DNA of 64,000 nucleotides, taken from positions 1,005,557 through 1,069,556 of the forward strand of contig JH720305.1 in NCBI GenBank assembly GCA_000231825.2, in the 5' to 3' direction. This stretch comes from Tetrahymena elliotti 4EA. Taxonomy: Eukaryota > Ciliophora > Oligohymenophorea > Hymenostomatida > Tetrahymenidae. Positions 50,221-62,574 of the stretch are shown here, one piece after another (position 1 is the first letter of the stretch; every line of letters begins with the position of its first letter). The notes beneath the pieces were generated by a model. That model was not told the DNA's origin. It saw only the letters and a list, made by a program, of their open reading frames with translations, and searched no databases. Both the position numbers and the translations under genes were made by a program.

Positions 50221-51470
50221 TGAAATTAAAAGAATAGAATAAGTAGTTAGGTATGATGAGGTTCATAGAATAGAATAAGTAATTAAGATATTAAGTAGAA
50301 ATAAATGAATAATATATTATTACAATTGTATGCGGGTTGTAGTTATATTATTACAGTGTGACTAATTAATTATCTATAGATCAAATTAATAAAATTTATT
50401 TTATCATTATTTTATGTTTCTAAATTAACATAAATATAAAAAATTATGTGTATTTAAAAATAATTGTTTCCTAAATTAATTAGGTTTTTTCTAAAATGTA
50501 AAAATAATAATCTAGAATAACTAACTACCAATAGTATTATTTGTTTGAGAAACATTACCTTTTAAATTTTTTACGTTATTTAGAAGATAGTAAAAAATAT
50601 TCATAAAAGGCTCTAAATGTTAATTAAAATGGTAGTTCTAGATAAATTTAAATTAATTTAAATGGATTAAAAAAGTACTTTAGTAAAAATACTTTGTTGC
50701 CTTCAAGATAATAATATATGTATTTGTTATTGAAGAAATAGAAAGAGTAGATAAATAGATTGTTTTTAAAAAAATACCTGTTTATGTATGAAAATAAATC
50801 TTAGAAAGAAACAAATTTAAATAAAGAAATTAGAAATAACAAAAAAATCTAATCCTAAAAATACAGTTGAAAAATAATAGTTAGCATTAGAAAACCTAAA
50901 CTAATTTAACATGTGAAAAAAATAGCTGCTGTTTACATTTGAAACTTTAAAAAATAAAATTTAGTCATAAAAGAAGAATTTTGAGGTCAGAAATAAATTA
51001 ATTTGTGAATAAAAATAAGTCTTTAAGATAGTTTTTAAGTAGTTCGTTATCTATCTATCTATCTAGCTAGCTAGACCAACCAGCTATTTATTTAGTTGGT
51101 CTATTATTATAAAATTACTGAATTAATGAAAACCAAAGAAAAAAGTCTAGTGTTTGTTGTTAATCAAATGTTAGTGTGATGAGAAATAAATGAATGAATT
51201 AAGAAAAAAATAGGATAAAGGTAATTATTTAATTAATAAATCAATCAATGAAGATATCACATGTCATTTTTTGTAATCAGCTTTATAAGTTCAATTGCAT
51301 TTGTGATTGATTTCCCATTATAAATGAAAAAAAGTTAAGATTTTTTAATTTTTTTAACTCTTAATAAGTAATCAATAAAAGAAGAACTAACTAAATTTAG
51401 AATAAAAGGAATAGGTGACAAGCATAAAAACAATAATTCTAGTTTAGTTTTAAAATTATACTTTCTGTAA
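50221..51470. other. Intergenic spacer with ATCT tract and hairpin
   Basis: About 1.25 kb between two plus-strand genes. It contains an ATCT/AGCT tract (about 51048-51072) leading directly into a perfect 9-bp inverted repeat. Nothing else is recognised. Confidence 0.45.
51072..51103. repeat. Inverted repeat, 9-bp arms
   Basis: TAGACCAAC at 51072-51080 and GTTGGTCTA at 51095-51103 are perfect complements around a 14-base AT-rich loop. It follows an ATCT/AGCT microsatellite and could form a hairpin. It lies about 370 bases before the histidine-kinase start. Confidence 0.8.
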
Positions 51471-54400
51471 ATGCTTCGAGAAGACCAATAAAAGCCATCA
51501 CTTTGCTCTGAAGCTTTAACAAACTTAAAAAAAGTATTTTCTATTTGCTTTCAGAAATCATAGAGCGGGTAGACGTCATCTTCTTCTTCTCCTTAAACGT
51601 TTATGTATGGATAGAATGGAAATAAGAATAATATTGAAAAAGATAAGTTGAAGAGTTTTAGCTTAAATGATGGATAAATAACAAAGTCATGGTAATAGAT
51701 GGCTATTAAGCAAGCCAAGATTAGAGGAATCATAATAAACTATGGTTTTTTCTTAATTTGTTAAATAGCTGTTTTTGTTGCTTGTTTCTACTTGGAGAAT
51801 CTTAAGAATGAATCAAATCAAAACAATGGCAATTTTTATCTTTTATTCGTTTTGCTTAATGTTTTAATGGTTTGCTTAGTGGTTTTAATTCAGTATTTGC
51901 TTAAATATAATACAGAAGAGATAGAAAATGAGCCACCTTTTATACAAAGCAATCCACGAATCATTTAATTATTGATTTTTTTTTTTTTTACTACTTTAGC
52001 ATTGGTTAAGGGATACCTCTACCAAAACCAATAGATCGCAAATTTAGAAATTTTAGTTTGTGTTTTACTGCACGAAGCATGTCAACAAGACTCTCAATTC
52101 TTCTAAAAATTATTTTAACTGATAGTAGTTGTGTTTATAATAATTAAACTCACTATAAATTAGAGTGTTGTTTAAGATATAATATGTGCCTTATTTTTAC
52201 TGCCATCATTAATTATTTTTTACTAAAGATGCAATTAAAGTATTAGTATATGTGCATGTAAAATAACAAAGAGCTAATTAGATGAAAATAGAGCAAATAA
52301 TAAGGATAATTAAAATAAAATTTAAAATGAAATCTAAGGAAACTGTCTAATTTAATCTATCTTAAATACGAAAAAAGGTATTTGCTGCTTAAAGTGTGCT
52401 AGACCACATAAGATTTTTATAGAGAATATAACTCAAATCGATAATGAAATAGGCTAAATACTAGAGGAAAATTCTAGTCTTAAATTTATATTAAATTAAA
52501 TCCCTCAAGGGTTCTGCAAAGTAGATAAAAAAACCTCAAAAATAAGTATCTGCAATTACTAAGTGCTAAACAAGTCAAATATATTTGATAAAGAGACACT
52601 CTTAAAGGTAATGAGTGATTTGAGGATACAAATAACAAGCATAATTTCCCAAACAGAAACAACGAACACAAATCAGAATAATGTTTAGAATAACTCGACT
52701 GCTAAAATAAATTAAAAAATGAATTAAAAAAGTAATTTAGAGAAGCTGAATGAATATTTATCTTAACATAAAGCTTTATCAAATTCTCAGTTTTAGAAAA
52801 AAAATAATTTATTTCCTTTCTTATAATTTCATACTAATAATAATTTAATTCAGAACAATTTATTAACAACACCAAATAATAAACAAAATTACAGTTAAAT
52901 TTCATAATTTGAGTAATAAGTTCACATAATTAACAACCTATATGATGATGATAATGCTTCAGTAATAAATTAAAATAATCTTTAGAATAATGCTAATGGA
53001 TTTCACTATTCACAGTACTCGCAACTGGAAGATTTCAACACTAAAAGAATATCAGATGTAAGTAAAAAAAGCTAAAAGCAAGCATTAATTAAGCAGTCAG
53101 GAAATATGAATAGCGCGCTGTAAGCTAATAATAATGGAATTACGAACCATAATAATTAAAGTCAAAGCAACCATGAAAATGTAATAAAACTATCTGGAAT
53201 CTAAGATGAAAATAATAATTAACAAACACAACTCACTTCAAATGACTACTAGAATTAGTAATATTAAATACTTTTTATGAAACAAAATTTATTGTAAAAC
53301 GAAAAACAATTTCCAAGCAGTGATGTCTGTTCTTTTAATTTCTCGAATTTCGAAGCTTCTCCAATGCAAAATAATAAATATTTTTCAATGGACAGAGATT
53401 CTAATTCAAATACTAATTAATTTTAAAAAATAAATGTAAAGCAAAGTGACTTTTACAGTACTTCAAAAACAAAGCAACTCAACACAAGCCAAAATGATTA
53501 AATTGTAAATGAAAGAACAGAAGAAGCTTTTCTCCAATAATCTTTCCCAATGCAAATAATATTAAATAAGTAAGCTTCTTAAACAAATAATCACAACTTA
53601 AATGAGTTTGATAGTAGTAATTTTAATCTATTAGATTAGAAAACAATAGGAAATAAAACTCCAATCCTTGATATAAATTATAAATTTCCATTATAACCAC
53701 CTCATTCAGATTCAATTTAGTAATCTAGCTAATAATCATAGTAATTACCATAAAACAATAAATAAAATAATAGGGAGTTTATTAATAAGGAAAATAACTT
53801 TGATTCCAGCAAATTTGATAGATTTTAAACAAAATACAATAGCATGTAAGTGAATACTAAATAAAATTACAATATTAATTAAATGAATTCAAGAAGAAAG
53901 AATTCTATCAGGTAAGATGTCAATAGAAAGCGTGTTCTCACAGATAATGTGTTGACATAAATGAGAAGGGATAGCTAATTTATGAATCAATTTAGAAATG
54001 ATAAGAAAGATATAAACACGACTAACTCATATAATATAAACTTTCACCAAAATAATTACAATTCAAATAGTTTAGGTGCACAGTTAAATAATTTAATTGA
54101 TTAAGACATTTAAAATTTAAATATACTTACTTTAGATGAAGTGATGAATATTCCTGTCCTTTAGTATAATGTATAATATTCTCTCAAACTAAGTGATCCT
54201 TTTGGTGAATTCACTTCAGTAAAATTAATTAAGCAAAATGATTAATCCTTTTATTTTTTATTTGATGGTAAAAAATTGATAATTTATTAAATTTTATTTT
54301 TGATAATGTTCAATTAATTTATTTTCTTTTCCTTAGATTTTGAAGACAAAATACTCATAGAATAAGAACTCCTCAAAGAACTTGAAAATTTTCAAACAAA

Positions 54401-57400
54401 GGTACTCAAATCCATTTCGCATGAATTCGGAACTCCTCTTAACTGCGCCATCAATATGCTCAAGATGTGTTCTCTAAAAGTTGAAAAAGAGTTAAATACT
54501 AAGTACATTCATCCAGCTCTCTCATCTATTAGAATATTAAAATTCTCTTGTAGTGATTTTATTGACTACGCAAAAATATAATTTAACTGCTTTAAGCTGG
54601 ACATAAGAAAAACTGATTTAAGGTTGAACTAAATTTTTATTTTTAATCAAATTTTTTTATTTTTAATTTTTAAAGCAAATTTAACCTTAAATTAATTCAT
54701 ATTTATTTTATAAATTTTATAGACATCTCCTCAAAAAAGTAATTGAATACTTTTAGCCCTTAGTCGAGTCATAAAAAGAAGGAAAAGAAGGTATTTAGTT
54801 GATATTTTTAGAAGATCCATAGGTACCTGATTATATTATGAGTGATCCTTCTAGGATTATGCAAGTGATATTCAATCTGCTAACTAATTCCCTGAAATTC
54901 ACCCAAAAAGGATTTATAAAAATTAAAGCTACTTACATCAGCCAAGAAGAAATAGAAATTTCTGTACAAGATTCTGGAATAGGAATTCAAATAGATTAAT
55001 AAGAGAATTTGTTTGAGAGAAAGACAATAAAAAATAAAAAGTAAGAAACAAGTGGATTAGGTTTAATCATATCTAATGCCTTGGCTTAAAGACTTTCTTT
55101 CTAAGGCTAAGGCTTGAATTTATAATCTAAAATTGGTGAAGGAAGCTTGTTCTCATTTAATATTCATGTTAACTGCCAAAACGAAAAAGTAAAAAAATAG
55201 GATATGTTTAGAAGGTACACAACATAAAAGAATTAATCTAACAGTGAATAAAATTCTGTATCGGATTTTACTCAATCAATATTTCCATAGTAATTAAATC
55301 ATGCTTCTAATACATAAATTTAGAATATCTAGTTATTTAACTAACAGAGCCTAATGACACCACCACCTAAGATAGTTATCAATAGTTCGAATAGTAAATT
55401 GAATAAAAGTTTAGAAAATGTTGATAAAATTGTTGAATTAAACAAAAGCCAAGAATAGGTTAGCAAAAATTTTTCAATAACCTAAACTAACCAATATGAA
55501 ATACAATCAAAATCTCCAATCAACCAAAAGGCTACTATTTCTTATTCAGACATTTCTGATGAAGGCTTTAACCTTAATACAAATGAATTTGTCAAAGATC
55601 AAAAATCAATTACACTACCTCCCTCAATAAATTTAGGCCTAAATAAGAAATCTCAATAAATAGAATATTCTTAAGAAGGTGACAATGTCACTTAGAAAGA
55701 AGCAGAAAAAATAGCAGGACATGATAACATAAATAGAAAAAGCGTTGATGCTTCAAACAATAATTAAAGTATTGCAGATGATTTACTTTAGTCTAAATAA
55801 AACCCAAAAAACTTTTATTTCAGTGCCAAGTTTATTTAAAATCTAGATAAATGCTAAAAATAGGGTAGCAATCGTAAAATCAGTATTGACTTATGTGATG
55901 AAACCAAGAAAAATGAAAAAAATATTTATGATAATCCTGATTTCAGTGCAGTAAATAAAAAGCCATCTCTGGATAAAAATTTCTAATCCCTGCATCATCT
56001 AAATTGCCAATTTTCCAACATTTAATTAGCTTCTGCTTCTAACACTTCTATTAATTATAATAAGTAAGGAACTAATAATTTTTCTAAGTAAATTATTGAA
56101 ATTCATGAACCTAACTCAGACACATTAGAAATAATACACTATGAACTAACCCAAAAAGAGAAATAAGGAAACTCAAAAAACTAAAGCAATTTCATCTTGT
56201 AATCAAACGATGATTAATACTTTGCTTAAGATAGTATTATAACTTAAGTAGTAAGTAATCAACAAAATAAAGAAGCAGATAAACTCTCTGAAGATCAAAT
56301 GGATTAAATTATTGTTGTTAATGATTAAAAAATTTCTGGAGGTATTTTACAGTATAATAAGAAAGTATCATCTCCTGTTTAAAAGAAAAAGTAACTCACA
56401 TTTTGTGCAAATAATGAAATAAACAATTATGGAAATCTTTACGACCCTACCTTAGAAAGCACCATAACCAACAGTCCTAATGAAAAAACTTAAAATAATG
56501 AGAAAAACAATTTCAGCACTAACAACAGCAATAATAATTATGTTAATAGTCTGAAATATATTCAACACAGTCAGAAACAAATAATCTCACCAATAAAAAT
56601 AGTACACTAAAAAACAGTTAAAAATGACTTTAAGAGCATTAAACTTAATGGTAATTTTGAGATGGGATAGCACAAAAATTAACAAAATCATCAAAATAGC
56701 TATTTGATTTAGCAATAAAAGCCTATTGTTTTAGAAGATTCAAAAAGCAGTGATGCCTTAATGAATACTCCTTCAAGATTTGCAATTAGCTCTGCTGAAG
56801 ACAATTAAATCAGAAGCCAATAAATGACAAATTTATCTTAAAACATTTAAGAATTTGATGGATCCATTTTTATGCCAGAAAGCGACTAAAGGTATATAAC
56901 TCCTTAACTTGCTCCAGGTATATCTCCTACTAATGAATACGATTTCCTCTAGCTTAATAATTAAGAATTGTGTAATACCTCATTCCTGTTGAGAGATAAG
57001 CTATTGAAGAATTAAAATAATATTATAAACTCAGAAATATCTTCTCAAGATCACGAGGTACATAAAAATTAAGAACTCCTTTCTTACTTTGACGAACCTC
57101 ACTCTTTTAGGGTTAATTCAGAGATATGCATTTAACCTTTTTAAAACAAATTAAAACAACCCAACCAATCATATTCACCTTCTTACAGAAGAGAATAAGA
57201 TTTCTCATGCAGCTAAAAAACAATACCTACTTAATTTGCTAAATTTAAAAAATAAATCTAAATGAGTAAGCCTATAAATAATGGATAACCTGTTAAATAG
57301 CATTACTCTGAAAGACTGATACCTATAAATGAATTCTAAAATTAATTTTAGCACATGTTTGTGAAATGCAAATAAAATATTGCAAACCAACAAAGTGATG

Positions 57401-58050
57401 AAAGGAATGAATAAAGTTGTGAATTAAGCACTCCTTTGAGAATGAAATGTTTCACTCTTTAAGATTAAATTTCTAACACATACTAAAATCAGTCACAATA
57501 AGATGAAATGTAAGGCCAGATCCATTAATAAATTTAAAGAAAAATAGCTCGAAAAAGAACTAAGAGTGAGTTTGCTGTTTAAAATAATATTTAAGAAATT
57601 AAGACAGCCCTTAAAAATAAGATTTGTAACTGTCCTGATATATTGATAGTTGACGATACCTAAATGAATAGACACACACTCAAGCTTATAATTCAAAGTA
57701 AATTCCCATTTACCATAGATGAAGCAACAAATGGATAAGAGGCTGTTGACAAAGTTGAAGAGTTAATTAACAATTAAAATCATTGTTTAACATATAAAAT
57801 GATATTCATGGACATAGATATGCCTAAATTGAATGGCTACGAAGCAACAAATAAGATAAATGAGCTATTTAAAAAGAACAATATTTTCTCTCCAATAATA
57901 GCTCATACTGCTTTTAATAGAAGTGAAGTCTAAGAAGAAATGAATTAATGTAATATGATCGACTATGCAGGTAAACCAATCAGCACAGCCATAATAGAAT
58001 AATTATTTGCAAGATATATCGATGTAGCTTCAATTACTGGAGAAAATTGA
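51471..58050 (+). CDS. Hybrid sensor histidine kinase with receiver domain
   Basis: Three exons, 51471..54267, 54337..54622 and 54723..58050, give 2137 codons (2136 aa). The N-terminus has about six membrane segments (such as YGFFLICQIAVFVACFYL and FYLLFVLLNVLMVCLVVLI). A long Asn/Gln/Ser-rich region of some 700 residues follows. The dimerisation domain has the H-box SISHEFGTPLN, with His961 as the likely phosphorylation site. The ATPase domain shows the N-box (QVIFNLLTNSLKFT), G1 (DSGIGI) and G2 (SGLGLIISN). After about 900 more low-complexity residues comes a C-terminal receiver: ILIVDDTQMNRHTL, IFMDIDMPKLNGYEA (acceptor Asp about 2058), IIAHTAF and GKP (Lys about 2112). It senses a signal at a membrane and passes phosphate His to Asp. 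The start at 51471 is chosen because the frame is open upstream of ATG 51603. Confidence 0.9.
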
Positions 58051-58585
58051 TTAATCTAAAAATATTTAAAATTAAATTAAATCTCATATAGAGAACTTAA
58101 AAAATCAACAAAACAATCTACTAAAATCACAAAAACAATCTAATGATTCTTCCTCTCTTCTTATTAAATTATAATTTAAAAATTTTTAAATACTTATTTC
58201 TATTTTTTCATAATTGAATTTGTAAAAATTATCTTTATTTTTTATCTCCAATCAATCTTTATAAATCTACTTTCTAAAATATTTTTGTTGAATTAATTAT
58301 ATTTATTTAATCAAATATCTCTTTTGAAGTAAAATATTTGTCATATATGTTTTAACCAAAATTTTTTCAATTTAACTTTTCAAAAATAGTTGAAACAATT
58401 TTTTTTTGCAATAAATAGTAAGCAGTTAGCTTTTTTATGGATATATAAAATTGAGAGAGTATTGAATTTAATTAAAATATCTGGATTAACAGGAATAAAT
58501 TATTTGTACACATAAAATTAGATACATATTAAAAGAGAATTAACATTCAATAAGTGAATTGATTTAAAATAATTTGCCGATTTCT
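58051..58585. other. Convergent intergenic spacer
   Basis: 3' flanks of the histidine kinase and the nucleotidyltransferase genes. AT-rich, with no other feature. Confidence 0.45.
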
Positions 58586-60422
58586 TCATTTTTCTTCCTT
58601 TTAAAATGTAAAAGTAGAGTTAGATGGATTTACTAGATATTTGAGAGTGCTTTCTCCTTATTTAAAGTTATAATTAGTAAAGAATTAGAATCTATTTTTG
58701 AACAAAGGGAAAACTTATTCTTTAATTTTAAAAGCAGAATTTCCAATATCGTGGGTAGGATCTTAAGGACTGAGCAAGCTAAATCTTTTATCTCTAATAT
58801 CTTTATCAACAATAGCTCCTATTTTTAAGTAGTAAATAAGTGATAAATAAAAAAATTAAATTAATTTACCTCCTTCATGCATAATAATTCTTTTATTATC
58901 AACATCAAAAAAGCCGAAAAATTTAAACATTTTTAACAAATATTCTCCTAAAGTAATAGATTATATTTCTAAAACTCTATTTTCTTTTTCATATTATTTA
59001 CGAAGATCTCTTAAAAAAGCAAGGATCATACAGAAAAGAAGAAAACTTCCAATACCACCTGAGTAAGTTTCATGTAAATCTCTTTATCTAAGAACACATT
59101 TCATAACCATTATTAAATATCTCATCTCAGGATATAATTCTAAGCCTTTTTTAACTTCTGATAATTACTTAACACCATCTTCTTTGTTAAAAGAAATATC
59201 GAAGTTTATTTGAGTTTCCTTTTCTACAAATTTGATAATTGGTACCTTAGCATTGGTAACTAAATTTATATTTTCATAAATATCTTCGCAATTCATAATT
59301 TTATCTGCTACTTTTTTGTATAATTACTTGTTTTGAATATCATCTTTCACTATAACCTTTAAAAATAAAAGAATTAATTAGAATGGAATTGCTAAAATGC
59401 TAGTTAAAAAAGTTGATAGATAATTATTATCTTTTTATTTTCAATTTTTTAATAAATTTTTAAATTAATGAATGAATGAATAAAAAATCCTTTATTTTCT
59501 AGACAAATTGATGTCATAATTATTTTCTTTCATGATGTAATTTCATTTTTAAAACAAATTAGAATGAATAATTTACCATATCTATATCAGAATTAGGTAG
59601 ATATAATTCTGTACTAAATGAACCAAAGGTTTTTACTTCGCATCCAGGAACTGCTTCTAATAAGAGTCTTTTAAGCCTATATTTAAAATAGGATAAAAAT
59701 TAATTAATTGATTGTTAATTAGAGCATATATTTATTTATTTTCTTCTACTTTAAGCAAATGTTTATTAATGCTTTAGTAAATGCTCATTTTGAAATATAT
59801 TTTATTTTCTAAAGAAGAAAATATTTATCAATATAAAATGTAACTTAATTTCATAAAAATAATATGAAAAATATATTGACCTTTCCATTGATTTCAATCT
59901 GATTTCATGCTCTTATTTTGTTGGTGATAAATAATCAGTTAACTCTATTATTTCATTATGTAATCTCAATAATGGATTTTTAATACGCAGAGTTCTAAGA
60001 GAAGCCCAGGGAGCTACTTTTTATTCATCTACTTACTTTCCAATAACTGGCTCTTAATTCAAATCACCATCTTCAATATCCTTTTTATCTAATTTTTCTT
60101 CGAATTGCAAAAAGTCATCTATTTCTACAGGCTTACTTTAATATTGCTTTTTATTTTCTTCAAGATTGATAAAAACTATTTATTCACCTATTTTTTCAGC
60201 TAAAGCGCCATCTTCTTAATCCTTATTATTACTCTTATACTCATCTTATAAATCATCTGACTATTTTATCTTCTTTTATGTAAAATCTTCAATCTTGAAT
60301 GAATCATCAGCATTTTGCATATTTTCTTGATATTAATTATGCTCTTCCTATTCTAAGTCTCTATCTTTCATTTTTCTCTTTTAAGAGCCTTTTAATATGT
60401 TTTAATTGCACTTCTAAATCAT
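58586..60422 (-). CDS. TRF4/PAPD5-type non-canonical poly(A) polymerase
   Basis: Four exons, 60422..59881, 59676..59577, 59356..58870 and 58818..58586, give 454 codons (453 aa). After an acidic N-terminal region (about 130 residues) comes the TRF4 entry motif, LRLHNEIIELTDYLSPT. The nucleotidyltransferase core follows with GSFSTELYLPNSDIDM, which supplies the glycine-serine motif and the first two catalytic Asp, and the third Asp in QINFDISF. The C-terminal nucleotide-recognition region has YPEMRYLIMVMKCVLRQRDL and YSGGIGSFLLFCMILAFL. TRF4-type enzymes add short A or U tails to nuclear RNAs for surveillance by the exosome. In Tetrahymena related nucleotidyltransferases also work with the RNA-dependent RNA polymerase in small-RNA synthesis. 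Which role applies here cannot be decided from sequence. Confidence 0.9.
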
Positions 60423-62574
60423 TTTATTTAAGAAATGATAATACCACTTGCGATGTCTAACTCTTACATTATTTAATCCATTTTTTAAGACATTTTTGAA
60501 TGCTTTAATTCTATCAAATCAAAAAATTATATTTTTAATAATTTAAAGCAAAATTAACAAATTTAATTTATATCAAATCTTTCAAATCAATTTAAGTGGG
60601 AAATATTAATAATAAAAAATTCTTCTGCAATTGATAAAATATGATTAATTAATTAATCAATCAATAAATCAATCAATAGCCAAAAAGTAAATATTAAATT
60701 CAAGTTTTTAAAAAGACCGCCTTAAAATGATGTATAAATAATTAAATTCAAAGTAAAATTTTTTAATTAAAATAATTATCTTCAATCATGAATTATTTAA
60801 TAGTTTACTTCCACCCTGTTCCAAATAAATTAAATTAATCACAATATTCAAAGTGAGAAAGAAGAATATTTAAATGAAACAAATTTTTAAATTAAATTAA
60901 AAAAATCTTTTTATTGTTATCCTATCTTATCCTAAATTAATAAAAATTAATATATCCAATAAAATTAAGTAAATTTAAAAATTTTTTTATTTTAATATTT
61001 ATTGACTTCTCAAATTTTCCAATTTATAAAATTTTGACAAAAGAATTTGGATTAAAAAGTTAATAAAAATATGTTTACATTTGAATAAAATATATTTACA
61101 TTCTGATTAAAATTTGAAAATGAAATACCGTAGTTGCTCAAAGTTAGACGATTTTTTGAAATAATTTTTTTGGAAAAATGTTAGAAGTTAAGCACCTTAA
61201 ATTTGAAATTACCTTTACTTTGAGATGCAATTTAACTTTGAGCTACTACAGTATTTATCTAAAAAAGTATTAGATAATAAATTTCTATTTGATTTTTACA
61301 TAAATCTATTGGAAACTTATTTCATTTGAGGCTTAAAAGCAAGCTAAAAAATTTTTCTTTAAAAGTTCTTTTGCATAAAAAAAGGTATTTACTTATTTTA
61401 AAATGAAGGGTAAGTTGGTTGATTAATAAAAATGCTCTAGAAAAAATAAAAAAATATATCAAATTATAAATAATTAACTTCTTGAATTGTTTTTGATCTC
61501 ATTTTTTTGATACCAGAGATTTCTTTTTTAGATATTTTTAAAATTTACTGATAATTTAAAAAAAATAAATAACAAACTAAATAAAATAAAACATTTCAGC
61601 TTTTTTATCCAGTATCTTGCTATGATACAATATTTTTAGGTCTATTTATCTGAAATGATTTAACAAATTTGTGACAAAAACACAATGATTTACTGTCTGT
61701 AAATTAATGTTTTTACACAATTATTTATAACTGTAAATAATATTTTATGGAAAAATAGAACATTTGCTTACTGATAAGAAATCGCAAAGTTGATTCGCTA
61801 AATGAAAAGTAGAAGTTAAATTTTTATCCTAACATTAGATAAAATTTACTAGAAAAAAAAATTTTTTAATAAACTACATTGATTGAGGATAGAAAATTCT
61901 TTCTTGTAAGATTTTTAATAGTTGCTTAGTTTTAAATCAATAAATACAAAATACTGAGCACATAAAATATTATTAGCAATTTTTATTTAACAAAAAAAGT
62001 GAAGTCGACGTATTATTTATTCAAAGGAATAATCAAGCAAAGTAAATAAATTAATTGATTAAAATAAATGTGATTCAAATTTGCATAGATTAAGTTTATA
62101 TCTTTTCGAAAACTAAATTATCCATCAAAGTCATCATGATAGTATGTACAAAATACTAATGTATGGGGTCAACAATTAAGCAAGTTTCTACAAAAGTTAC
62201 AAGGATATCATAGAGAGAAGATAATAAAGAGGATGTTAGTTTACATTAGAAATAAGTATAATAACAATAAAAACTCTATAATGCTAATTTATATATGATA
62301 TTACACAATAAATGATTATTAATATTTTCTAGAAATATTCTATGATTTGGTACTTTATGATATAATATGTAATCATGTTTAACCAATAGATTAAATGTTT
62401 ATTTATCTAGAAATCAATGATCTATTCTTATGAAATTCATGTTTTATTTAGATAATATAAAAACTTTTCAGTCATTATTGAAAATATTGATATTAAAATA
62501 ATTAAATAAATTTATAATAAAAAGAAAAACATAGTTAATATAGTCTATTAATACACTACAATTAGATATTAGTT
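60423..62574. other. Divergent intergenic region with a TIR element
   Basis: About 2.15 kb holding the promoters of the nucleotidyltransferase (minus) and malic-enzyme-like gene (plus). It contains the TIR element described separately. The rest is AT-rich with no gene seen. Confidence 0.45.
61128..61251. mobile_element. MITE-like element with 19-bp terminal inverted repeats and TA duplication
   Basis: The ends are CCGTAGTTGCTCAAAGTTA and, as reverse complement of the right end, CTGTAGTAGCTCAAAGTTA, matching at 17 of 19 bases. A TA dinucleotide flanks each end directly (61126-61127 and 61252-61253), as expected for the target-site duplication of Tc1/mariner-type insertion. The 124-bp body has no coding capacity. 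This is the size and structure of a miniature inverted-repeat transposable element. The match to Tc1/mariner rests on TIR length and TA only. Confidence 0.65.

Noticed and set aside
51072..51080. Possible chromosome-breakage sequence (TAGACCAAC resembles part of it)
   Set aside because: The remaining bases of the 15-base breakage motif are absent, and the string is one arm of a local hairpin.
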